Shown here in pieces: positions 54,948-63,602 of a DNA stretch of 64,000 nucleotides. Below the pieces are notes generated by a model, which did not search any database, was not told where the DNA came from, and worked only from the letters and a program-made list of their open reading frames with translations. The position numbers were made by a program, and so were the translations under genes. This DNA comes from Betaproteobacteria bacterium (GTDB taxonomy: Bacteria > Pseudomonadota > Gammaproteobacteria > Burkholderiales > Burkholderiaceae_C). Where the stretch lies: NCBI GenBank assembly GCA_016704535.1, contig JADIZZ010000003.1, positions 186,001 through 250,000 of the forward strand. Direction: 5' to 3'. Numbering within the stretch: the first letter of the stretch is position 1; every line of letters starts with the position of its first letter.

Positions 54948-56063
54948 ATGCACAGCGAAACGCTGCAGCTCGCCGGCGCCAGCCCCGGCCTGACACACGG
55001 CCTGCGTGTGCTGCGCTACGGCCAGCCCGGGCGCGGACCCAAGGCGATGATCCAGGCGGCGCTGCATGCCGACGAAGTGCCGGCCATGCTGGTGGCGCAG
55101 GGGCTGCGCGAGCGCCTGGACGCGCTGGACGCCGCCGGCCAGCTGCTCGGCGAGGTTGTGCTGGTGCCCTGCGCCAACCCGCTGGGCCTGGCGCAGCAGC
55201 TGATGGGCCAGCACCAGGGGCGTTTCGATCTGCACGACGGGGTCAACTTCAACCGCCAGGTGCCCGACATCTCGGCCGCCGTGGCCGCTGCGGTGCAGGG
55301 CCGTCTGAGCGACGACGCGGCAGCCAACGTGGCGCTGGTGCGCGACGAACTGCGCCGCGCCGCGGGCGCGCTTTCGGCCCGGCACCCGGCCGAGGACCTG
55401 AAGCTCCAATTGCTGCGCCTGGCCATCGACGCCGACATCGTGCTCGACCTGCACTGCGACGCCGAAGCCACGCTGCATCTCTACGGGCTGACCCCGCAGG
55501 CCGGGCTCTGTGCCGAGCTGGGCTCGCTGCTGGGCGCCGAGGCCATCCTGCTGGCCACCGAGTCGGGCGACTCGCCCTTCGACGAGGCCTGCAGCCGCCC
55601 CTGGTTCGTCGTGCAGCAGGCGCATCCCGGCCATCCGGTGCCGCTGGCCTGCTTCAGCACCACCGTCGAACTGCGCGGCCAGGCCGACACCGCGCACGCG
55701 CTGGCGGCGCAGGATGCCGAGGCCCTGGTCGAGTTCCTGCGCCGGCGCGGCGTGATCGCGGGGCCCCTGCGGCCGCTGCCCACGGCGCGTTGCGAGCCCA
55801 CGCCGCTGGCTGGCAGCGAGCCCATCGTCGCTCCGCGCTGCGGGGTCTTGGTGTTCCACCGTGAGCCCGGGGCGCGCGTGCAGGCCGGCGATCTGATCGC
55901 CGACCTCGTCGATGTCGACAGCGGCGTGGTCGAGCCGCTGCGCGCGCAGTCCGCGGGCATGCTCTATGCGCGCAGCGCCACGCGCTGGGCCACGCCGGGG
56001 CAGCGCGTGGCCAAGGTCGCCGGCAGCACGCTGGCGCGCACGGGCAAGCTGCTGAGTCCCTGA
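54948..56063 (+). CDS. Succinylglutamate desuccinylase/aspartoacylase (AstE/AspA) family zinc hydrolase
   Basis: M14-like metallohydrolase of 371 aa. The zinc-site motif HADEVPAM fits HxxE and DLHCDAEATLHLY supplies the third ligand. The arginine in VNFNRQVPD is a typical substrate-binding residue. The C-terminal barrel domain (VFHREPGARVQAGDLIADLVDV) resembles the domain used in AspA-like deacylases. The ATG at 54948 is 26 bp after orn. Substrate not known. Confidence 0.87.
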   Translation: MHSETLQLAGASPGLTHGLRVLRYGQPGRGPKAMIQAALHADEVPAMLVAQGLRERLDALDAAGQLLGEVVLVPCANPLGLAQQLMGQHQGRFDLHDGVNFNRQVPDISAAVAAAVQGRLSDDAAANVALVRDELRRAAGALSARHPAEDLKLQLLRLAIDADIVLDLHCDAEATLHLYGLTPQAGLCAELGSLLGAEAILLATESGDSPFDEACSRPWFVVQQAHPGHPVPLACFSTTVELRGQADTAHALAAQDAEALVEFLRRRGVIAGPLRPLPTARCEPTPLAGSEPIVAPRCGVLVFHREPGARVQAGDLIADLVDVDSGVVEPLRAQSAGMLYARSATRWATPGQRVAKVAGSTLARTGKLLSP

Positions 56064-56086
56064 TGGCGGCGGGTGTGGCCCGGCGG

Positions 56087-56120
56087 CTGTCACGGCGCTG
56101 TCGCGCGGAATTCATAGACT
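56087..56120 (+). promoter_or_regulatory. PhoB box and -10 element before ppk1
   Basis: CTGTCA at 56087-56092 and CTGTCG at 56098-56103 form an 11-bp-period direct repeat like the PhoB consensus. A TAGACT hexamer (56115-56120) follows about 7 bp after the 22-bp box and 10 bp before the ppk1 ATG. The layout (box in place of -35, then -10) fits PhoB activation under phosphate limitation. Confidence 0.55.
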
Positions 56121-56130
56121 AGAGGCCTCG

Positions 56131-58323
56131 ATGACCGACGACACCTCCCCCGCCGCTCGCGTCGCGGCAGCCACGCCTGCCCGCCTTCCCCTGCACGCAC
56201 CGCTGGCCGACGACCGCACCAGCGCGCTGCGCGAGAAGGCCGCGCAGACCGCGGCGCTGCAGCTGCTGGACCGCGAACGTTCGCTGCTGCAGTTCAACCG
56301 CCGTGTGCTGGCGCAGGCGCGCCGTGCCGACGTGCCGCTGCTCGAACGCCTGCGCTACGTCACCATCGTCAGCAGCAACCTCGATGAGTTCTTCGAGGTT
56401 CGTGTGGCCGACTACATCGAGGCCGTGCGCCAGCCCGGCAGCGGCATCACGCAGGCCGACTTGGCCGCCGTGGCGCAGGCGGCGCACGAGTTGATCGACG
56501 AGCAGTACGCGCTCTTCAACCACGATGTCATGCCGGCGCTGGAGGCCGAGGGCATCGTGGTGCTTAACCACGCCCAGCGGAACGCCGCGCAGCGTGCCTG
56601 GGTGGCGAAGTTCTTCGAGCAGCAGGTGCGCCCGCTGCTGGTGCCGCTGAGCCTGGACCCGAGCCACCCCTTCCCGCAGGTGGCCAACAAGAGCCTGAAC
56701 TTCATCGCCCGCGTCGGCGGTCGGGACGCCTTCGGGCGCCAGAACCAGATCGCCATCGTCAAGGTACCGCGCGTGCTGCCGCGGGTCATCCGCCTGCCGG
56801 CGACGCTGACGCCGGGGCAGCAGGGCTTCGTGCTGCTCACGAGTGTCATCCGCGCCCACCTGGGCGAGCTCTTCGCGGGGCGCACCGTCGAATCGTTTTC
56901 GCAGTTCCGTGTCACGCGCGACAGCGACCTGGAAGTCGACGAGGACGACGTCACCAACCTGCGCCAGGCGCTGCGCAGCGGGCTGACGACGCGCCACTTC
57001 GGCCAGGCCATTCGGCTGGAGGTGGTGTCCACCTGTCCCGACGAACTGACGCGTTTCCTGCTCGAACAGTTCGGCCTGCCCGAGGTGGCGCTCTACAAGG
57101 TCAACGGGCCCGTCAACCTGGTGCGCCTGAATCAGCTCATCGACCAGGCCGAGGCCGACCGCCTGCGCTTCGCCTCCTTCGAGCCGCGCTGGCCCGAGGG
57201 CCGGTTGCCGCCGGGACGTTCGATCTTCGAGACGCTGCGCCAGCGCGACGTGCTGCTGCACCACCCCTTCGAGAGCTTCGAGCCGGTGGTGCAGTTCCTG
57301 CGCGAGGCCGTGCACGACCCGGACGTGCTGGCCATCAAGCAGACCATTTACCGCACCGGCGCGCAGAGCGTGCTGATGGATCTGCTGATCGAGGCCGCGC
57401 GGCGCGGCAAGGAAGTGCTGGCCGTCGTGGAACTCAAGGCGCGTTTCGACGAAGAGGCCAACATCAACTGGGCCGAGCGCCTGGAGGCGGTGGGCGCGCA
57501 GGTGGTCTACGGTATCGTCGGCCTGAAGACGCACGCCAAGATGATGCTGGTGACGCGGCGCGAGACGCTGCCGGGCAGCGGCGCCAAGCGTGCCGGGCAG
57601 CCCCGGCCCACACGGTTGCGGCGTTATGCCCACTTGTCCACCGGCAACTACAACCCGCGCACTTCGCGCATGTACACCGACCTGGGCTACCTGAGCGCCG
57701 ACCCGGGCCTCACGGCCGATGTCGACGCCGTCTTCCTGCAACTCGCCAGCCAGACGCAGGCCAAGGCGCCGCGGCACCTCGTCACCGCGCCTTTCGGGCT
57801 GCACAAGCGCATGGTCAGGCACCTGCAGCAGGTGGCCGACGCAGCGCGCGCTGGCAAGCCGGCGCGCATCGTCGTCAAGATCAACGCGCTGACCGACCCT
57901 GGCCTGATGGAGGCCTTGATCGATGCCAGCGTGGCCGGCGCCAGCATCGACCTCATCGTGCGCGGCGCCTGCATGCTGCCGCCGGGCGTGCCGGGCCGCA
58001 CCGAGAACATCCGCGTGCGTTCGGTCATCGGCCGCTTCCTCGAACACACCCGCGTGCTCTACTTCCGCTGGGGCGAGGGTGAAGGCGACGAGGTGCTCTA
58101 CCTCAGCAGCGCCGACTGGATGAGCCGCAACATGTTCCGCCGCATCGAGCTGGCCTGGCCGGTGCGCGACCCGCTGCTGCGCCAGCGCGTCATCGACGAG
58201 GCACTGGTGCCTTACCTGCACGACAAGCGCGACGCCTGGACGCTGGACAGCAGCGGCCGCTACAAGCGCGTGGCCGAGCAGGGCGCCAGCGCCCAGCGCG
58301 CGCTGATGCAGCGCCTGGGTTGA
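56131..58323 (+). CDS. ppk1: Polyphosphate kinase 1
   Basis: Makes polyphosphate from ATP reversibly, 730 aa. N-terminal and head domains: LLQFNRRVLAQAR, VSSNLDEFFEVRVADYIEAVR. The catalytic histidine region is GLKTHAKMMLVTRR (His435 in E. coli) and the second is FLEHTRVLYF. YAHLSTGNYNPRTSRMYTDLGY and SADWMSRNMFRRIELAWPV are conserved. The start has no strong ribosome site, and the presumed -10 leaves a very short leader. sixA follows; ppx is convergent. Confidence 0.95.
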   Translation: MTDDTSPAARVAAATPARLPLHAPLADDRTSALREKAAQTAALQLLDRERSLLQFNRRVLAQARRADVPLLERLRYVTIVSSNLDEFFEVRVADYIEAVRQPGSGITQADLAAVAQAAHELIDEQYALFNHDVMPALEAEGIVVLNHAQRNAAQRAWVAKFFEQQVRPLLVPLSLDPSHPFPQVANKSLNFIARVGGRDAFGRQNQIAIVKVPRVLPRVIRLPATLTPGQQGFVLLTSVIRAHLGELFAGRTVESFSQFRVTRDSDLEVDEDDVTNLRQALRSGLTTRHFGQAIRLEVVSTCPDELTRFLLEQFGLPEVALYKVNGPVNLVRLNQLIDQAEADRLRFASFEPRWPEGRLPPGRSIFETLRQRDVLLHHPFESFEPVVQFLREAVHDPDVLAIKQTIYRTGAQSVLMDLLIEAARRGKEVLAVVELKARFDEEANINWAERLEAVGAQVVYGIVGLKTHAKMMLVTRRETLPGSGAKRAGQPRPTRLRRYAHLSTGNYNPRTSRMYTDLGYLSADPGLTADVDAVFLQLASQTQAKAPRHLVTAPFGLHKRMVRHLQQVADAARAGKPARIVVKINALTDPGLMEALIDASVAGASIDLIVRGACMLPPGVPGRTENIRVRSVIGRFLEHTRVLYFRWGEGEGDEVLYLSSADWMSRNMFRRIELAWPVRDPLLRQRVIDEALVPYLHDKRDAWTLDSSGRYKRVAEQGASAQRALMQRLG

Positions 58324-58328
58324 GCACG

Positions 58329-58790
58329 ATGGACCTGATCCTCTGGCGTCACGCCGAAGCCCTGGAAATGCGCGAGGTGGAGGACGATCTCGACCGCGCG
58401 CTCACGCCCAAGGGCGAGCGCCAGGCCCAGCGCATGGCCACCTGGCTGAACCGCCAACTGCCTTCCAGCACGCGCGTGCTGGCCAGTCCGGCGCGCCGCT
58501 GCCAGCAGACGGCCGCCGCCTTGGAGCGCAAGCCCAAGACCGTGCCCGCGTTAGCGCCCGACGGCACGGTGGAAGGCCTGCTGCACGCCGTGCGCTGGCC
58601 CGACGCTCGCGAGCCGGTGCTGGTGATCGGCCACCAGCCCATCCTGGGCCTGGCCGCGGCCTACCTGCTGGCCGGCCAGCCGCAGCCTTGGGCGGTGCGC
58701 AAGGGCGCGCTGTGGTGGCTTCGCGCGCGTGAACGTGAAGGCGTGCTGCAGGTGGTGCTGCACGCGGTGGTGTCCCCCGAACTGGTCTAG
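58329..58790 (+). CDS. Phosphohistidine phosphatase SixA-like protein
   Basis: Histidine phosphatase superfamily member of 153 aa. The active site is LILWRHAEALEMR near the N-terminus, with VLASPARRCQQTA and VIGHQPILGLA downstream. SixA removes phosphate from His in phosphorelay HPt domains. The ATG at 58329 is 5 bp after ppk1. Its TAG shares a CTAG palindrome with the stop of the convergent ppx. Linkage to ppk1 is common in this group. Confidence 0.87.
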   Translation: MDLILWRHAEALEMREVEDDLDRALTPKGERQAQRMATWLNRQLPSSTRVLASPARRCQQTAAALERKPKTVPALAPDGTVEGLLHAVRWPDAREPVLVIGHQPILGLAAAYLLAGQPQPWAVRKGALWWLRAREREGVLQVVLHAVVSPELV

Positions 58791-60286
58791 GCCGGCAGGA
58801 CGAGCCGAAGCGGGCCGCTGCGCCCCCAGGCGAGCGCCTCCTCGCGCAGCAGGTAGACGGTGCGTGGGTGGCCCTCGGCCCAGGCGCTGCCGTAGTCGAC
58901 GATGGCATCGCGGCCGCGCGTGCGCAGCGTCAGCACCTTGTCGTTCACCTCGCCGCGGGCATGGGCCTTGATGGCGGCCAGGCGCAGGCACAGCACCTGC
59001 CAGGCGAAGGTCTCGCTGGCCATCTGCGGTTCGATCTTGCGCAGGCCGCCGCGTTGCCCCAGCACGAGATCGCCCACGCGGCGCTGCTGGCTCTGCGAGA
59101 AGCCGGCGGCGTCGACATGCGCCAGCAGGTAGGCGCTGTGGCGGTGGTGGTCGTGGTGCGAGACCATCAGCCCCAGTTCGTGCAGCGCGCAGGCCCAGCC
59201 GAGTTCACGCCGGGTCTCGGGCTCGGCATCGGGCATCGCGGTGTCGAAGAGCGCCAGCGCCACCCGCGCCACGCGTGCGGCCTGCGCGGTGTCGACCGCA
59301 AAGCGGCGCTGCAGGTCGACCACCGTGGCGTCGCGCACATCGCGCGGTTCGCCGCGCAGCGCCAGCAGGCGTTCCTGAAGGTCGAAGATGACACCCTGGC
59401 GCAGCGCGCCCTTGGCCGGCCACAGCGTGTCGATCTGGAAGTGTGCCGCCAGCGTGTAAAGGATGGCCAGGCCGCCTGGCAGCACGGCACGGCGGTCGGG
59501 TTTGAGCCCGGCGACCTCCACGCGGTCGACATGGCCGGCCGCGATGCAGCGTTCGATGAACCAGCGCAAACCCGCCGGCGTGATGCAGCCGTCGGTCTGG
59601 CCGGAGGCCTGTAGCGCCTGAGACACGGCGCCGGCAGTGCCCGACGAGCCCAGCGCCTGCACCCAGCGGTTGCGGGCGAAGGGTTGCAGGCCTTCCTCGA
59701 ACTCGGCGCCCGCGGCCACCTGGGCTGCGCGGAAGGCCCCCGCCGTCAGGCGCCCGTTCTCGAAAAAGCGCATCGACAGGCCGACGCAGCCGACGCCGAA
59801 GCTCTCGGCCACCAGGGGCGTGGCGCCTTGGCCCAGAATGAGCTCGGTGCTGCGGCCGCCGATGTCGACCACCAGCCGTGGCCCGTGCGCCGGCTGCAGC
59901 CGGGCCACGCCGGAGTAGATGAGGCGTGCTTCCTCACGGCCGGAGATGATCTCGATGGGGAAGCCCAGTGCCTCCTGCGCGCGCAGCAGGAAGGCGTTGC
60001 GGTTGCGCGCTTCGCGAAGTGTCTGCGTCGCCACGGCGCGCACCTGCCCGGGGTGGAAGCCTGCCAGCCTGGCCGAGAAGCGCCGCAGGCAGGCCAGCCC
60101 GCGCTGCACGGCGTCCTCGGTGAGCATGCCGTTGGCGTCGAGCCCGGCGCCCAGGCGCACGGTTTCCTTGAAGTAGTCCAGCCGCCGGTAGCGCGCTTGG
60201 GTCAGTTGGCCGATTTCGAGCCGGAAGCTGTTCGAGCCGAGGTCGATGGCCGCCAGTGGCCCCGCCGGGTTGACATGGGATTCCAT
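58787..60286 (-). CDS. ppx: Exopolyphosphatase (Ppx/GppA family)
   Basis: Actin-like ATPase fold enzyme that degrades polyphosphate or pppGpp; 499 aa with a C-terminal HD-like domain. Motifs: AAIDLGSNSFRLEIG, VVDIGGRSTELILG, the ALGSSGTAGA loop, and HELGLMVSHHDHHRHSAY in the helical domain. The start is ATG at 60286. The opposing orientation to ppk1-sixA places its synthesis under a separate promoter in the gap before the zip gene. Ppx versus GppA cannot be told by sight. Confidence 0.93.
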   Translation of the reverse strand: MESHVNPAGPLAAIDLGSNSFRLEIGQLTQARYRRLDYFKETVRLGAGLDANGMLTEDAVQRGLACLRRFSARLAGFHPGQVRAVATQTLREARNRNAFLLRAQEALGFPIEIISGREEARLIYSGVARLQPAHGPRLVVDIGGRSTELILGQGATPLVAESFGVGCVGLSMRFFENGRLTAGAFRAAQVAAGAEFEEGLQPFARNRWVQALGSSGTAGAVSQALQASGQTDGCITPAGLRWFIERCIAAGHVDRVEVAGLKPDRRAVLPGGLAILYTLAAHFQIDTLWPAKGALRQGVIFDLQERLLALRGEPRDVRDATVVDLQRRFAVDTAQAARVARVALALFDTAMPDAEPETRRELGWACALHELGLMVSHHDHHRHSAYLLAHVDAAGFSQSQQRRVGDLVLGQRGGLRKIEPQMASETFAWQVLCLRLAAIKAHARGEVNDKVLTLRTRGRDAIVDYGSAWAEGHPRTVYLLREEALAWGRSGPLRLVLPA

Positions 60287-60395
60287 GCGCTGATCGTACC
60301 CGGCGGCTTGTCGCCGGATGGCCGCGCCGAGGGTGCTTGACAGGCTCGATAAGATCGGACGATCAGGGTCGGCTCTTTGCCGGCCCGTTTTCTTC

Positions 60396-61172
60396 ATGAC
60401 CCTTCTCTATATTGTCCTGGCCACCACCGCCGGTGGCTTGCTCTCGGTGCTGATCGCGGCCTCGCTCACCGTGGCCGTGCTCGGCCGCGTGGTCAAGAGC
60501 CTGGTCAGCCTGTCGGCCGGCGTGCTGCTGGGCACGGCGCTGCTGCACGTGCTGCCCGAGGCCTTCGAGGGCCACGACCCGCAAGCTCTCTTCGCCACGC
60601 TGCTGGGCGGGCTGCTCTTCTTCTGGTTGCTGGAGAAGGCCGAGCTCTACCGCCATGACCACCACCACGAAGGCGATGGCCACGACCATCACCACCACAG
60701 CGATGCCGAGCGCGCCGGTCGCGGCGGCCTCAGCGTGCTGGTGGGCGACACGGTGCACAACTTCTGCGACGGCGTGATCATCGCCACGGCTTTCCTGGTC
60801 AACCCGGGGCTGGGCTGGGTGACGGCGATGGCCATCCTGGCGCACGAGATTCCGCAGGAAGCCGGCGACTACATCGTGCTCCTGAATGCCGGCTTCTCGC
60901 GCGCCAAGGCGCTGCTCTACAACGCGCTGTCGGGCCTGGCCGCGGTGGTGGGGGGTGTGCTGGGCTACTACCTCGTCGGCCCCTTCGAGACCGCGCTGCC
61001 CTACCTGCTGGTGGTGGCGTCCAGCAGCTTCATCTACGTGGCGGTGGCCGACCTGCTGCCGCAACTGCAGCAGCGCCTGTCATGGCGCGACACGCTGGTG
61101 CAGGTGGCTTGGCTGGGCGCCGGCCTGGGGCTGGTGCTGCTGGCCACCGCGGGTCTGCACGGCGAGCACTGA
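60396..61172 (+). CDS. ZIP family metal transporter
   Basis: Metal (probably Zn, perhaps Fe) transporter of 258 aa, with about eight hydrophobic segments. The binuclear metal site motifs are HNFCDGVIIA in helix 4 and HEIPQEAGDYIVLL in helix 5. A His-rich loop HDHHHEGDGHDHHHH lies around residues 86-100. The ATG at 60396 gives the family start MTLLYIVLATTAGG; no clear ribosome site. Confidence 0.9.
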   Translation: MTLLYIVLATTAGGLLSVLIAASLTVAVLGRVVKSLVSLSAGVLLGTALLHVLPEAFEGHDPQALFATLLGGLLFFWLLEKAELYRHDHHHEGDGHDHHHHSDAERAGRGGLSVLVGDTVHNFCDGVIIATAFLVNPGLGWVTAMAILAHEIPQEAGDYIVLLNAGFSRAKALLYNALSGLAAVVGGVLGYYLVGPFETALPYLLVVASSSFIYVAVADLLPQLQQRLSWRDTLVQVAWLGAGLGLVLLATAGLHGEH

Positions 61173-61217
61173 AGCTGCCCGCAAGGCGCCGGTCGGAGAG
61201 CCGGCGCGCGGTGCGCG

Positions 61218-61655
61218 TCAGACCCGTACGACGAGCACCGGCAGGGTGCTGTGCGTCAGCACCTTCTGAGTCTCGCTGCCCAGCAGCAGCGCACTCATCC
61301 CGCGCCTGCCGTGCGAGGCCATCACGATGAGGTCGCAGTTCTGCGTCTTGGCGTGGTCGAGGATGGCTTCCCACGGGTGCAGTGCCTCGACCGTATGGCC
61401 CACGCTGCGCACACCGGCAGCGGCGGCGGCGTCGGTGACGGCGGTGACCCGCGCCGAGGCCACGCGCTCCTGGGCGTCGAAGAATTCCTGAGGCGGCACG
61501 GGCTGCATTTCCGAGATGGCGCTGTAGGGGAAGGGCTCCTTCACCGCCAGCACGTTGAGTTCTCCGCCGGTCATCCTGGCCATGCCGATCGCCGTCTGCA
61601 CGGCCTTGGCGGTGATCTCGGAACCGTCGGTGGGGAAGAGGATGCTTTTGTACAT
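61218..61655 (-). CDS. Universal stress protein UspA family
   Basis: Cytoplasmic stress protein of 145 aa. It begins MYKSILFPTDGSEITAKAV and ends with the ATP-binding SHGRRGMSALLLGSETQKVLTHSTLPVLVV, matching G-2x-G-9x-G-S. AGGAG precedes the ATG. A perfect FNR-type palindrome and a well-placed -10 lie upstream, so induction at low oxygen is likely. Confidence 0.92.
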   Translation of the reverse strand: MYKSILFPTDGSEITAKAVQTAIGMARMTGGELNVLAVKEPFPYSAISEMQPVPPQEFFDAQERVASARVTAVTDAAAAAGVRSVGHTVEALHPWEAILDHAKTQNCDLIVMASHGRRGMSALLLGSETQKVLTHSTLPVLVVRV

Positions 61656-61724
61656 ACGTGCTCCTTGTTATGTCTGCGGGCCGGGTCGACCGCGGCGCGT
61701 AGTGTGCCCGGAGTCCGTGACGCC

Positions 61725-61765
61725 AGTGTGCCCACCCACCCGGCGCCGGGGTTGACCCGGGTCAA
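61725..61765 (-). promoter_or_regulatory. FNR/ANR-type promoter of uspA
   Basis: TTGACCCGGGTCAA at 61752-61765 is a perfect palindrome fitting TTGAY-N4-RTCAA. Its centre is 31 nt upstream of the centre of CACACT (61725-61730, minus strand), the spacing of a class II FNR promoter (-41.5 and -10). It lies 97-110 bp before the uspA ATG. Confidence 0.6.
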
Positions 61766-61812
61766 GGGCGGGATGGGCCCCGCCAGGCCGCGCCGACGAC
61801 GGGTTTCACGCT

Positions 61813-62652
61813 TCAACCGCGCGCCACAGGGCGGTGCGGGTCGCTGCACCACTCGCTCCACGAACCGGGGTAGAGCGTGCTCGAGCCGAGCCCGGCATGG
61901 GCCATCGCCAGCAGGTTGTGGCAGGCCGTGACGCCCGAGCCGCACTGCTGCACCACCGGACGCGACGGCACGCCCAGGGCTTCGAACTCGGCGCGCAGTT
62001 GCGCGGCGGGCTTGAAGCGGCCGTCTGGGCCCAGGTTGTCCTTGAAGAAGCGCAGCGTCGCGCCTGGGATGTGGCCGGCCACCGCATCCAACGGCTCGAC
62101 CTCACCGCGGAAGCGCTCGGCATTGCGCGCGTCGAGGATCTGCACGCTGTCCAGTCGTTCGAGCAGCCTTCCGGCGTCCACGCTGGGCATCGCCGCGGCC
62201 CCTGCCGGGTAGGGTGGCTGCGGCGATGCGGCCGGTGCCGCCATCGATAACGCACCGCCGGCGGCCTGCCAGGCGGCCAGCCCGCCGTCGAGCACCGCCA
62301 CGGCATCGTGCCCCAGCCAGCGAAGCAGCCACCAGGCGCGGGACGCGTACGGTGCGCCCTGGGCGTCGTAGGTCACCACCTGCACGCCCGGCGCGATGCC
62401 CCAGCGGCCGGCCGTGGCCGCGAAGGCATCCCGCGGTGGCAGCGGGTGGCGGCCGTTGTGCCCGGTCTTGGCGCCCGAGAGGTCAGAGTCGAGGTGGGCG
62501 TAGTGGGCGCCGGTCAGGTGGCCGGTGGCATAGGCGCGGGCACCGGCACCGGTGTCGGTGAGATCGAAGCTGCAGTCCAGCAGCACCGGGGGCGTGGCGA
62601 TGGTCTGCAGCGCCCGCAGTTCGGCCACGCTGATCAAGGTCGTGAAGCTCAT
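61813..62652 (-). CDS. sseA: 3-Mercaptopyruvate/thiosulfate sulfurtransferase (two rhodanese domains)
   Basis: Sulfurtransferase of 279 aa. The inactive first domain has LLDCSFDL and GRHPLPPRDAFA. The second has the active-site loop QQCGSGVTACHN, whose CGSGVTA form points to 3-mercaptopyruvate rather than thiosulfate. HIPGATLRFFKDNL is typical. The ATG at 62652 gives MSFTTLISVAELRAL. It is 14 bp after the EamA transporter gene. Sulfur-donor specificity is a family inference. Confidence 0.9.
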   Translation of the reverse strand: MSFTTLISVAELRALQTIATPPVLLDCSFDLTDTGAGARAYATGHLTGAHYAHLDSDLSGAKTGHNGRHPLPPRDAFAATAGRWGIAPGVQVVTYDAQGAPYASRAWWLLRWLGHDAVAVLDGGLAAWQAAGGALSMAAPAASPQPPYPAGAAAMPSVDAGRLLERLDSVQILDARNAERFRGEVEPLDAVAGHIPGATLRFFKDNLGPDGRFKPAAQLRAEFEALGVPSRPVVQQCGSGVTACHNLLAMAHAGLGSSTLYPGSWSEWCSDPHRPVARG

Positions 62653-62666
62653 CGTCGTCTCCAGGT

Positions 62667-63602
62667 TCAGGTTTCGGTAGGGGACGCGTCGCCGCGCGGC
62701 ACTCGGCTGCGCAGCTGCGTGGCGGCCACGCCAGCCGCAACGATGAGCGCCATGCCGGCCAGCGCCTGCGCCGTGACGGGGTCGTCGAACAGCCACACGC
62801 CCAGGCCGAAGGCGTAGGCGATGCCCAGGTACTGCAGTGCCGCGACGCTGATGGCCGAACCCGTGGCGTAGGCGCGCGTCATCAGCCACTGCGCGGCGGT
62901 GGCCAGCACGCCCGTTGCCAGCAGCAGCAGCGCGCCGCGCAGCGTGTGGCCATGAAAGCCACCGCTGGCCAGTGCCAGGCCCGCGCCGGCCACCACGCCG
63001 GTGACCGAGAAATAGAACACCACGCGCTCGCCGGGCTCGCCTACGCGGCCCAGCGCCGACACCTGCAGGTAGGCCATGGCCGACAGGAGGCCCGACAGCA
63101 GGCCGATGAGGCCGCCCCAGAGTTGGTCCTGATGCAGCGTCGGACGAAGCACCAGCAGGACGCCGGCAAAACCCGCCATCACGGCGGTGACCACGCGCCC
63201 GTCGACGCCGGTCTTGCCCGGCCCCAGCAGCACCGTGCCACCCATCAGGAAGAGCGCGATCCACACCGGCGCGGTGTAGTTCAGCGTCATCGCGGTGGCC
63301 AGCGGCAGCACGCCGATGGCATAGAACCACAGGCACAGCGCGGTGGTGCCGCAGGCGCTGCGCCAGAAGTGCATCGCCGGTACCGGCGTGCGCCACGACA
63401 TGCCACGCAAGTGAAGGGCACCTGCCATCAGCGTCAGGCCTATCAGCGAGCGGTAGAAGACGATTTCCCCCGCACCATAGTCTGCCGACGCGAATTTCAC
63501 GCACGCACCCATCAGCGCGAACAAGAGCGAAGCCAACACCATCATCCACGGTGCCGACAGCGTGAAGCGACGGGCGGGCGCCGCCGCGCCGACCAGGCTC
63601 AC
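62667..63602 (-). CDS. EamA/DMT family transporter
   Basis: Inner-membrane drug/metabolite transporter of 311 aa, with two EamA repeats and about ten hydrophobic segments. The GTG start (VSLVGAAAPARRF) overlaps the stop of the upstream oxygenase gene (GTGA), so these genes are translationally coupled. The repeats begin around MMVLASLLFALMGACVKF and GGLIGLLSGLLSAMAYL. Substrate unknown. Confidence 0.88.
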   Translation of the reverse strand: MSLVGAAAPARRFTLSAPWMMVLASLLFALMGACVKFASADYGAGEIVFYRSLIGLTLMAGALHLRGMSWRTPVPAMHFWRSACGTTALCLWFYAIGVLPLATAMTLNYTAPVWIALFLMGGTVLLGPGKTGVDGRVVTAVMAGFAGVLLVLRPTLHQDQLWGGLIGLLSGLLSAMAYLQVSALGRVGEPGERVVFYFSVTGVVAGAGLALASGGFHGHTLRGALLLLATGVLATAAQWLMTRAYATGSAISVAALQYLGIAYAFGLGVWLFDDPVTAQALAGMALIVAAGVAATQLRSRVPRGDASPTET

